From an uncultured bacterium (GTDB lineage Bacteria; Verrucomicrobiota; Kiritimatiellia; RFP12; UBA3636): a stretch of DNA of 35,217 bases. The stretch spans positions 1 to 35,217 of the forward strand of contig CACWKU010000013.1 in assembly GCA_902761575.1 (NCBI GenBank). The letters are read 5' to 3'. The notes under the pieces are model-generated. The model saw only the letters and a program-made list of their open reading frames with translations, was not told the origin of the DNA and did no database searches. The first letter of the stretch is position 1; the number at the start of each line of letters is the position of its first letter. Both the position numbers and the translations under genes were made by a program. This document shows, piece by piece, positions 16,322-28,300 of this stretch.

Positions 16322-19300
16322 ATGAAACAGACCCAGTCCCTCCTCCGCCTTCTCCCCGCCGCCGTCCTGGCGCTCGGCCTGGCCCTTCCGGCCCGGGCCG
16401 CGCTGCAGACGATGGACCCCGCCACGTTCACCATGGTCAACACGCTCAACATCACGATGCAGCAGGGGACGCAGAAGATCATCCGCATCAGCGACCCCAA
16501 CCTGGGCCCGGAGGAGAACATCGACTGCTGGATCCAAGGAAACGCCGTCACCGTGTCGCCGGCCGTCCAGACGCTCGCCACGTCCGCGAATCCCGGCTGG
16601 ACCATCTCGGCGGTCTCCGTCACGCCGAACGGCGCGCCCGAGGTCGTCCGCATCTTCCAGCAGAGCGACGACACGGCCAGCAACTACGTCACGATCAACA
16701 TCACCGTCACGCCCGGCGAGAACGCCTTCCGATGGGAGGTGGACGGATCCACGATCTCCTCCGGATCCATCTCCATCGACGAAGGCGCCTTCGCGGACGT
16801 GACCGCGCGCCTCTTCATGCCGGTCTCCGCCACGACGGTCTTCGACATCACGAGCAGCTCCAACCTGATCGCCGTCACGCCCGCCGAGGCGACCGTTCTC
16901 GCGGGCGGCGAGGGCCTTTCGTTCCGCGTCACAGCGCTGGACGGCCCGGCGAGCGGCTCCGTCACCGTTTCGAGCCGGAACGGCGGAGTTGTCGGCACGC
17001 TCTTCGTCCGCATCAACAACGTCGCGCCCGTCATCACGACGCCCAATCCGGACGATCCGCCGGAATTCACCCGCACGGCCAACAAACCGAGTGTCTACAC
17101 GGGCGTAGCCAAGGACGACGGCTCGGTCGACAATCCGCAGCTCGTCTACGAGTGGGACTTCGGCGATGGCACGGCCGTCGTGCAAGGCCGGCAGGCCACG
17201 CACGCGTACGCGAGCGAGGGCGAATATACCGGCACGCTCACCGTAACGGACAAGGACGGCGCGTCCGCCGTCTCCACCTTTACCGTCGTCGTCGAACCCG
17301 GCGTCATCGTCAAGCTCGACACGCCCGGAGAGCTCGAGAAGACGCTCGCCGGCGTCGCCCGCGCGAGCGGGTTCACCTTCGAGACGCCCGAGGGGACGAC
17401 CTGGATCCCGGCCGGCAACCCGTTCGGGCCGAAGGAGCCCTTCGTGACCGACGTCATCCTCCCCGACCGCGTCTATCCGTTCGGCTGGCTCGTTCCCGAC
17501 GAGATCACCGGCGGAAACACCGCGCGCCTCAAGACGGGCTGGAACGCGATCACCCAGCTCTCCGGCAACGCCCCCGACACCGGCATCGCGACGGTCTACT
17601 ACGTCGGCTCCCTTGCCTGGAAGGGCAACGACATCATCGTCGGCGTCGACGGCGAAGGTCACGACATCGTCGTCAACCCCGACACCTTCGGCGACATCGA
17701 CCAGGACGGCCTTCCCGACATCTGGGAAACCCGCTACTTCGGCCAGGTGGACATGGACACGATCCTCGAGGAAGGCTTCGCCGCCGCGTCCGACAAACAG
17801 CCTTCCGACGAAGACGAACCCATCCAGCACCCGCGCTACACCGCGGACGGCAATCCCGACCACGACCATCTGCCGCCCTACGCCTCCGTCGTCGTCACCA
17901 ACAAGGTGGACGGCGGCCTCATCCAGGTCTTCGACTATCCGCTCGACTGCTCCATCGGCGTCCGCTCCTACGCGACCGTCGCGTGGGAGGACATCCCGCC
18001 GGACTGGCTCTCGTCCGTCGCCGCCGCCTACGACACGCAGCTCACCCAGAACGGCTACCCGCGCCGCCAGAGCTTCGTGCCGTTCTCCAACTTCATGGAG
18101 TTCCGCGGCGTGCCCGAATGCCGCGTCGATCCCGACACGGGCGATCTCTCCGTCGACGAAGGCGGGCGCTACCTCTGGCGCTACTACACCGATCCGAACC
18201 CGACGAAGTACACCCGCGGCCCCTCCCCCGTCACCGACCCGACCAGCGCCGACTCCAACAACAACGGCCGCGACGACGGCTGGGAGTACTACTTCTGGCT
18301 CACGCTCAAGTACGACGTCCATCCCGAGCACTGGCGCGCCTACGACCCCACGTTCTCCCTCTACGCCCCCTCGAGCGGCAACTACACGCCCAACGCCAAT
18401 CCCGGCCTGCCGCTCCTCAAGACCGAGGTCGGCAACTTCGAGGCCGTCACCGAGGCCAAGCCGGACGATCCGTGGGACGTCTTCGCCTACTACGGCTCCG
18501 TCACCAACGCGCCGATCGTCAACACCAACATGTCGGTCCGCGTGAACTATCCGAACGGGTTCCAGCTCTTCAACCTGCTCGGCGCGATGGATTCCCGCGG
18601 CAACTCGATCCTCTACTACGTCGGTACCGACCTGATGCCCCATCCGACGGACGGCTGGATCAACCTCCTCACCGGCGACTACTACATCCCCGGCGTCGCG
18701 GACTTCCTGCTGAAGGAGGCGGACTATCCGGACTTCTTCCCGAAGGGAGCCCCCGACGAGGGCGGGCTCGACTGGAGCGACCCGGCCCCGATCCTGCAGA
18801 TCGCCGCCGTGCACCAGGACGGCCTCTTCTCGCGCGAGTACCTGATGTCCCTCTTCGACCCCGCGAGCACCGCGAGCGGCGTCCGCCAGCCCGAGAACGC
18901 CGACGAACTCCCCTACGCCTGGTACCGCGACGACACGGTCACCAACAACTACAGCACGCTGTCCGTCAACGCCAGCGCCCAGCGCCCGATGCCCTACGTC
19001 CGCTGGCAGCCGGACTTCGACATCGACAACGACGGCCTTTCCAACCTCGAGGAATACTACCTCGGCACCGACCCGCTCAACTGGGACACCGACGGCGACG
19101 GCATGCCCGACGGCTGGGAGGTCATGATGGGCCTCCTGCCGCTCGACGCCCGCAACGGCGCCGCGCTCCAGTCCGGCCCGGACGACAACCCCGACGACGA
19201 CTGGATGGCCTCCGGGCCCTTCGGCCACCGCCACTGGCTCGTCCAGAAATACCGCTGGGACCACGGCGCCGAGGGCGGCATCCAGTTCCGCCTCGAATAC

Positions 19301-22300
19301 GAAGGGCGCAACGCCTGCCTCTTCGCCGACCAGTGGAACGGCGGGGCCAACGGATGCTTCGTCCCCGGCGAGGCCAGCACGAGCGGCGCGAAGTACTCCA
19401 ACCGCGAGGAGTTCCTCTTCGCCCGGTACCTCATCGCGATGGGGCTCACGAGCGCCGTCTACCCCGGGATGTGGAACGACTGCACGACGGACCCGCTGAA
19501 CGACGACACGAACGACAACGGCCTTCCCGACGGATGGGAGGCCTACGTCTGCTGCGATCCGATCTGGCTCCCGAACGCCGACACGATCGATCCCGAAGCG
19601 CCCGATTCGGACGAGGCGATGTGGTCGCTGGCCTACCTGCCCGTCTACACCTACCGCTACGGCGTCTTGCCCCCGTCCTTCCAGGACAAGGACGGCATCA
19701 GCCTCTGGGCCGAATTCGACAACCAGGCCATCGCCGACAAGCGCGACGCCGACGTCGAGTTCGAGATGCCCTCCGGCTCCATGTGCGTCCGCCACGCCTT
19801 CCCGCGCCTCAACCCGGACTGGACCAACAAGCCCCTGCCGACCGACCCGAGCTGCGACGACACCGACGGCGACGGCCTTCCCGACGGTCTGGAGTACAAG
19901 GAGGACTACGACTACAACGGCGACGAGAACCCGCTGGCCAACTTCAATCCGACGACGGCCGACACCGACGGCGACTGGCTGCCCGACGGCTGGGAGCTCG
20001 TCATGGGCAACTACGACACCAACCACGCCGACGCCGTCTTCGGCACCTTCGGCGATCCCGACGGCGACGGCCTCGCGAACTACCAGGAGTACCTGACCGG
20101 CTCCCAGTACGGCTGGCGCTACGACTACTGGTACGCCCCGGACAACACCAGCTACTGGCGCCCGCTCGGCGACACGCCGGACGACGACTCCGTCGGATTC
20201 GTCTACTACCGTCCCGCGGACTTCTTCCGCCCAGAGGCCGACTTCGCGACGATGTTCATCGCCTCGAACCTGCTCGAAAAACTGGAAGCCCGCTACGGAA
20301 TCCCCGACGACGTGGGCGATTCCAAGTGGGGCGGCCGGTGGTCCAACGTCGGCGTCCAGCAGCGCTGCGCCAAGGTCATGGAGGCCAACGGCGATTTGAT
20401 CATGATGGCCTACTCCTTCAACGTCGACTTCCCGAAGGAGGACTTCGCGCCCCTCCACATCTCGGCCAACGAGGCGCAGGTGTTCGTCTACATGATGCAG
20501 CAAATGCCCAATTGGGGCCATTACAGCCAGGGCGGCGGCGGCTCCTTCAACCGCGGCCGCGGCACGTTCGGCTGGGACGCCGCCGGCAATTCCGGCACAG
20601 GAAAGGAGCTCACCGCGGTGTGGACCTTCATGCCGAACAACTACGTCGGACCCGCCGGCTTCCCGGGCACCAGCCCGCGCATGGCCGACACCGATTCCGA
20701 CGGCATGCCCGACTACTGGGAGCTCTACCACGGCCTCAACCCGACCTACGGCGGCTGCCGCCTCACGTCGATGATCGCCGACGGCCTCAACGAGCGCATG
20801 CAGGGCGCCAACGCCCACAACGTCGACGCCGACCGCGCCGACGGCGGTCCGACCGTCCTGTCCTTCTACGTCGGCGAGGACGGCTACGTCGGCGACGGCT
20901 CGCAGAACAACTGGCGCATGGGCTGGGATCCCACCTACGTCCGCAACATGCACGAGACGATGGTCGGCCTCCGCCCCGTCTCCCTCATCGAGACCACCAG
21001 CTTCACGCACCTGCTCTGCCCGCCGCAGATGGAGTGGGGCCACTTCGACCCGGTGCTCCGCCCGTGGCTTTCCGGCGACCGAGTCGCCGACCCGGACCAG
21101 GACGGGCTTTCCAACGAGGAGGAGGCGACGAGCTACCTGGCCAACGACATCCTCCACCACACCGACCCGTCGCCCTACTGGATCACCGACACGAGCGACC
21201 CGAACTCGTACGTGAACCTCTACTACCGCACGGCCGGCCTCGCGCCCTACTGGTGGTGGGACCAGCCGCTCATCGGCGAATCCGGCGACCCGCCCACGTA
21301 CCTGTTCGACTTCGAGGTAAACGAGGGCTTCGACACCGACAACAACAACATCGCCGACCGCGACGAGCTCACGGACACGGACGGCCATCGCGCCACCGAC
21401 CCGCTCGACCTCGACAGCCCGATCGCCCGCAAGGCGATGTACTTCGACGGCAACGCCGCGTGCCGTACGCGCCAGCCGTTCTTCCACGACAAGTACTCGC
21501 TCGCGTCCTTCACGGTCGAGTTCTGGTTCCGCGCGCAGGAGCCCGTGAGCGACCGCACGCAGACCCTGATCCACCGCCCGGTCCTCATGCCCGTGAACGA
21601 GGGCTCCGGCGCCTACGCGTGGACGACCCGCAACAACTTCTGCGTCGAGCTCGACCCGGAGGGCCACCTCGTCGCCCGCATCGACAACGACGCCATCGAG
21701 CAGGCCTCCCAGTCCTCCGTCTCGATCCGCGGCGGACGCGTCGTGCCCAACATCTGGAACCACGTCGCCGTGTCGATGGACTCCGTCGGCAACACCTTCA
21801 CGATGTACCTCAACGGCGAGGTCGCCGCGGCGGCGTCCACCTCCCTCAAACCCTGCACCGGCATCCTGCTCGGCCTCGACCACATCGACCACGGCGAGGA
21901 CAACGGCCCCTACACCTACGACGTCCTCAACTACGACTACAGCCCCGCCCCGATCGTCGTCGGCGCCTACGACACGAACGGCTGGGGCGTCGTCTCCGGC
22001 TACAACATCAACGGCACGCGCGACGCCTTCCAGCAGCCGATGTTCGACGAGTCGAAGTTCTACAAGGGCTGGATCGACGAGATCCGCGTCTGGGACCGCT
22101 GCCGCTCCCAGAGCGAGATCAACAACAGCATGAAGAAGCGCTTCACCAAGGCGGACATCGCGCCGATCAACCAGGCGCGCTTCGCCTGGGACAACGTCTA
22201 CCTGCCCGGCGCCACGAGCCTCAGCGACTTCCCGCAGAAGCTCCTCTACCACTACTCCTTCGACAACCTGCCCGACGTGGCCCGCGCGCCCGCCGAGCGC

Positions 22301-25300
22301 GACGACACGTTCCTCTCGCCCCACGACACCGACAAGTACCCGCAGGGCTGGGACCTCGTCGCCGACGGCACCGGTCGCTCCGGCGGATTCACCGGCGTCG
22401 AGGAGGCCGCCAATGCCGGCGTCCTCGGAACGCGCCACTTCGCCGCCCCGTGGTGGTACACGGCGAACTACCGCTCCACCGTCTACGGCCCGGACTACAG
22501 CTACGTGCCCTACATCGAGAACACCGTGGCCCACATGCCCCAGCGCCCGCCGCAGGACATGAAGGAGCTCGTCCCGCTCTACAACGCCTACTACGAGCTC
22601 TACGGCTACCGGTTCCGCGCCACCGCGGACTGGATGCAGGACGTGTACGAGTACCTCTACCCGATGGTCCAGAGCGCCTACCCGATCGAGCCCAATCCGG
22701 TCAGCACCGAGGCCCCCGCCGTCGAGCTGGAGCAGGTCCGCAACTCGATGAACCCCTACGGCGAGACCTACCACACCAGCATCTCCGTCGGGTACGAGCG
22801 CAACACCGCCAACTTCGGCGGCCATCTCGACCGCTGGGGCCAGTACGAGTACGTCCCGATCCTCTCCGACATGCTCCCGCTGCTCGACGCGGTGGCCGAC
22901 ATCGACGTCCCGATGTGGGACGACGAGCGGCCCGGCTGGGACCTCTCCGCCATCGACTCCGACGGCGACGGCCTGCCCGACTGGTGGGAGATCGCCCACG
23001 GCCTCGATCCGAACGACGCCACCGGCGTGAACGGCGCCTACGGCGACTCCGACGGCGACGGCCTCGACAACTACGCCGAATACCTCGCCGGCACCGATCC
23101 GCACGCCGCCGACACCGACGGCGACGGCTACTCCGACTACTTCTCCCGCGCGGACGGCACCAGCCTCACCTACGGCGAGCTCTACGACGACGGCGACGGC
23201 ATGGACAACGCCTGGGAGATCGCCCATGGCCTCAGCCCCGACCGCTTCGACGCGGACGCCGACCCGGACAACGACGGCTGGTCCAACTGGTCCGAGTACA
23301 TGGCCCAGACGGATCCGACCGATCCCGGCGACTACCCGCACCCCAAGTTCAACGTCACCTATTACTACGACGGCGAGCAGGCCGAGCTGACCGGCCTCGG
23401 CGTCTACCCCTACGGCGAGAAGACCACGGGCGACACCATGGGCGGATCCTTCGACGGCCGCTACACCATGGGCGTCGACCACGGCGAGCAGACGTACCTG
23501 GGCATCGACGGCGTCGTGACCCTCGGCGAGCACAGCGACATCGGCCTGCAGGGCACCTTCGGCACCACGAAGCTCCAGCACGGGCTCGTCGAGTCGGCCA
23601 CGATCACCGTCCAGGTCCCGACCGCCGAGGGCTACGAGGCCCGCCAGTTCACGATGGCCATCGCCAACGAGGCCCTCGGCCAGTTCACCGCCGACAACGA
23701 CGGATGGCTCTTCATGGAGCTGGAGTCCGGGCGCCTCTACATGAACGGCGTCTACTACGGATGCCGCGCCATGGTGAACTACCGCGTCAAGAGCTACTCC
23801 TTCCCCGAGAGCTTCTCCAACCTCATCCGCAACCCGTTCGGCGCGCACACCCACATGGTCGAGGGCCCCAACCGCTTCCTCGGCTGGATGGACGTCAACG
23901 GAAACCAGGAGTTCGACTTCGGCGAGCCCATGGGCATCTCCATCTACAACCCGACGATCGCCGGGTGGGACTCCGTCCAGACCGAGATCATGCTCTCGGA
24001 CGGGCTCTGGGACTTCCCGCGCCTCTCCTGGGTCGATGCGCCCGCCAGCACCAACGTCCCGAGCCCGAACGAGTACATCGTCACGCTCAGGTGGGTCGGC
24101 AGCTCCTCCGAGTCCGAGGAGTCCGAGACCACCACCACCACGGTCGGCGGCGGCGGATACGGCGACATCGACGGCGACGGCCTCGACTCCTTCCAGGAAT
24201 CCCGCGCCGGGACCGACGTCGACAAGATGGACACCGCGGGCGACGGCCGCATGGACTACGACAGCCAGTCCGCCGCGGGCACCCTCACGTGGGGCGAACT
24301 CTACGACGACGGCGACATGATGCCGGCCCAGTGGGAAATCGCCAACGGGACCGACCCCGACAACTACGACGCCGACGACGACCCCGACGACGACGGGTGG
24401 ACCAACTACGAGGAATACCTCGCCGGAACCGACCCGAACGACGCCGCGGCCTTCCCGACACCCCAGATCGACGTCACGTTCCTCTACTCCGGCAGCTTCT
24501 CCGCCGCGACGAACACGAGCATGAACCCGACGATCCTGACCTACTCGCAGCGCCGCAAGGGCACCTACCTCGACGGCAACGCCTCGCGCGGCATCTACAT
24601 GGGCGGCGAGCCCGACGGCCGCTACACCATGCACGGCACGGTCGTCGGCGAGGAGGGCATCCTCGGCGTCGGCGGCTCCCACGCCGTCGAGGGCATCATG
24701 CTCGCCGCCGTCCCGCTCGACTACGGGCACGTCCGCGAGGCGACGATCGAGGTCTGGGACGAGGACGCCCGGGAGAACGCCGAGGAGTACACGTCGAGCG
24801 AGTTCAACGAGGAGGTCCTCCAGTTCGTGGACGAGCGCGACACCATGCTCTACCTCGAGCGCGAGACCGGCCTCCTGCTCTGCTCCGCCAACCTCGTCGG
24901 CAAGCGCTTCTCGATCGACTACACGATCGAGGGCTACACCTACCCGCTCGAGATCAACGGCTTCGTCCGCGGAAACGGCACGCACGCGGTCGGCGGCTAC
25001 AACCGGTTCTTCGGGTTCCTCGACGGAAACGGCAACGGCTCGTGGGACGAAGGGGAGCCCGCCGGCCTCTCCCTCTACAACGCGACGCTCGTCTCCCCGC
25101 ACTCGACGAAGACGACGATTCCGCTCTCGGACGGCCTCTTCGGATTCCCGCGCTTCGCCTGGCCCGCTTCCACAAACGCCAATGTGACGAGCTACCGCGT
25201 CACCATCTGGAACGGAAAGGGCGAGACGGCCCTGGAGGACGCGAACGGCAATCCCGTTGAGAGCATCGTCATCGAGGCTCCTCGCACGTTCATCCACGAG

Positions 25301-28300
25301 GGCGACTACATCGAGCACGGCATCCGCGGCATCAAGTTCGGCGAGTCTACGACGGACACGCTCACCTGGGAAGTGGCCTCGATGAACGGCGTCGATCCGA
25401 AACCAGAAATTCTCGCGGAGGGCGAATTCGTATCGTCCTTCGTCCCGAACACAGGATCCCGCCGACAGATGAAGGTCGTCTCGCCGGTCGCCGGCAACAC
25501 GGTCTACGGATCGCTCGTCGAGTTCAAGTGGCAGATGGACTGGCGCACAGAAGGCGTGTTCTTCACCGTGAAGAACTCCTCCGGCAGCGCGGTCGCGGGA
25601 CTGAACAACCTCTACGTGCCATTCCCCGTCCTCCACGGCAGGACCACGGACGACGACTACTACTACACCTACATCCCGCAGCTGGAGAACGGGCGCTCGA
25701 TCGCGAACCTGCCGACCGGCACCTACACCTACACGATCACGGAGAACGTCCGCTCCTCGGCCGTGGAGGCGCAGGAGATTTCCGGTTCGTTCCGGATCGA
25801 CAACGCGGACACGTCCCGCACGAAGGCGGCGATCAACGGCCACGTCCACTACTACGGCCGCCTCGGAACGGACCTCGTTCCCGGCAAGGTCGTCGTCCAG
25901 GCCTACGAGATTCCGAACTCGGCCGAGACGAGCCTCTCCGTGGGTGGCAATCCCATCGCCCGCACGACGGTCGCCGCCGACGGCTCCTTCTCGCTGCACG
26001 GCCTCGGAGCCGGTTCCTACGCGGTGATCGGCTGGGTCGATTCGAACGGCGACGGCAGGTTCACGTCCTCCGACACCCAGGGCTTCGGCTTCCTCGGCAA
26101 CTCCGCCTGCCCGAACCAGATTCCGGGCTGGTGCCCGCCGCTCGTGATTACCAACAACACGAAGATGGTCGCAATCGACCTCGACGACGTCCACGTCGTC
26201 CTCCGCGACCGGGACGTGAACGGCGACGGCAAGCCCGAAACCTACACTGGAACGGCCGCCGATTGGAAGAACGCCGACCTCCGCACGTTCCCGAACCCGA
26301 CCGCGGCTCAGCTGGAGACGCTGGGCTGGGTGAACGCCTACCTCTTCTCCACGACACGCGTCGTCCGCGTCATCACGTCGACGTCGTCAAGCCGCCAGAA
26401 GAACTTCGAATACGTCACCAAGCGCTACGTCGTCCCGGCCCCGCGCCTCTTCTTCCACGAGTGGGACCAGATCCGGCTCGGCAAGAAGAACAACGATCCG
26501 ACCGAGTACGGCCTCAACCTCGGCGTCACGAACGTGATCGGCGTCACCTGGAACGTCGCCGCGTCCGACGGCTACCGCTCCGAGAAGATCGCGCAGGGCG
26601 ACTTCGTCGTGAATGCCGGCCTGCCGCCCGGATCCGAGCGCGATCCGCGCCGCACGATGCGCGCCATCTGGCCGACGCAGCTCACGAAGGTCTACGGATC
26701 CGTGGTCGAGTTCGAATGGGAGATGGACTGGCGCAACGCCGGCGTCCGCTTCGTCCTCGAGAACATCGACGGCGACGAGCCCGTCGAGGTGTTCAACGGC
26801 GTCATCCCGATGCCCGTCCGCCACGGCAAGACCACGACGCAGAACTACTACTACACGTGCAAGCCGCAGCTCGAGGACGGCCTCCGCTTCCTCGACCTGC
26901 CCAGCGGCAAGTACCGCTACACGATCACCGAGCGTCCGCGCACGAGCATGTTCGCCGCCCAGAGCGTCTCCGGCACCTTCCAGAAGGTGAACGAGGACAC
27001 CGCCCGCAGCGTCCACTCGATCGCCGGCCGCGTCGAGTACTACGGCAAGGTCATGGAGTCCGAGACGGTCGCCGCCGGCATCGCGTCGGGCGACGGCGCG
27101 TCGCGCGTCCTCACCGCCCTCGTGGACACCAACCTCGTGCATCGCGGCGCCATGGGCGTGTACGTCATGAAGGGCGGCGAGCCCGTCGAGACGCTCAACG
27201 ATTCGAAGGGCGACGGCGTCCTCCACTCCGAGAGCGCCCCGAACGCCTACTCCGGCTCGATCGCCTACAAGTCCGACGCGGATCCGTCGAAGGCCGAGAT
27301 CACGGTGAACTTCCTCGTCCCGCCCGGCGCGGACACGACCCTCGACCTCGTCGTGAAGAAGTTCCCCGCCCCGCTCGTCATCCAGGCCTTCAAGGTTCCG
27401 GAGAACGCCGAGTCCGCGCTCTCCTTCTCCGGCACCCCCGTCGCCCAGACGACCCAGGAGGAGAAGGGAGCCTACAAGGTCGACGGCCTCGGCCAGGGCG
27501 CCTACGCGGTCCGCGCGTGGATCGACTCCAACGGCAACCGGATCCCGGACAACTGGGAGACGATCGGCTTCGCGACGTACTCCAGCACGGTGAGCCCCAA
27601 CCTCGACCGCGCCGCCGCCCCGATCCGCGTCACCAACGACGTAATCAACACCGTCATCGTCCTGCACGACCGCGACACGGACAACGACCTGCTGCCCGAT
27701 TCGTGGGAGTTCTGGAAGTTCGGAGATCTCCAGACCTCCGGCTACGACCAGACCCAGCCCGACCTCTACATCTGGCAGGAGTACGCGGACGGTCTCCTCG
27801 ACTCCGACCCGCGCACGCCGGACACGGACCTCGACGGCCTCACGGACGCGATGGAAATCCTCGTCACCAAGACCGACACGCACAAGCGCGACACGGACGG
27901 CGACGGCATCGGAGACCTGGAGGAGTTCCTCTCCGGCTCCGACCCGCTCGACGCGAACGACGCGGTTCCCTACACGGTTCCGGCCCTCGCGTTCGACGCG
28001 GACGGCCAGCCCTTCGTGGAGATCCCGTATCCCTCGATCCAGCCCGGCGTCGTCCTGACCTACGAGCTGCAGCGCAAGGAGAACCTCGCCGACGCGGCCT
28101 GGGAGACGGTCTGCGTGCACGAGGTCGTGAACGACGGCTCCGGCGACCTCGTCGGCGGCTCGGACGGCGTCAACGCCCACATGACCGCGCCTGGCGTCGC
28201 CCTCCTCAAGCCGGCCGAAAAGGCGGAAGACGTCGACTTCAACTCCGGATTCTTCCGGATCAAGGTCTACGCCGACTACGGCCGGATGGTCGACAACGGC

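Noticed and set aside
16732-25260. A 2842-codon open frame in another plus frame within the giant gene
   Set aside because: The product is Arg/Pro/His-rich with no domain; same codon-bias artefact.
15284-26194. A 3636-codon open frame on the minus strand, antisense to the giant gene
   Set aside because: Its product is a monotonous Val/Gly/Asp/Arg/Ala mix with no signal peptide or domain. It is the shadow of strong C/G third-position bias and Asp/Gly-rich repeats on the coding strand. The plus strand has a signal peptide, a Shine-Dalgarno and recognisable domains.
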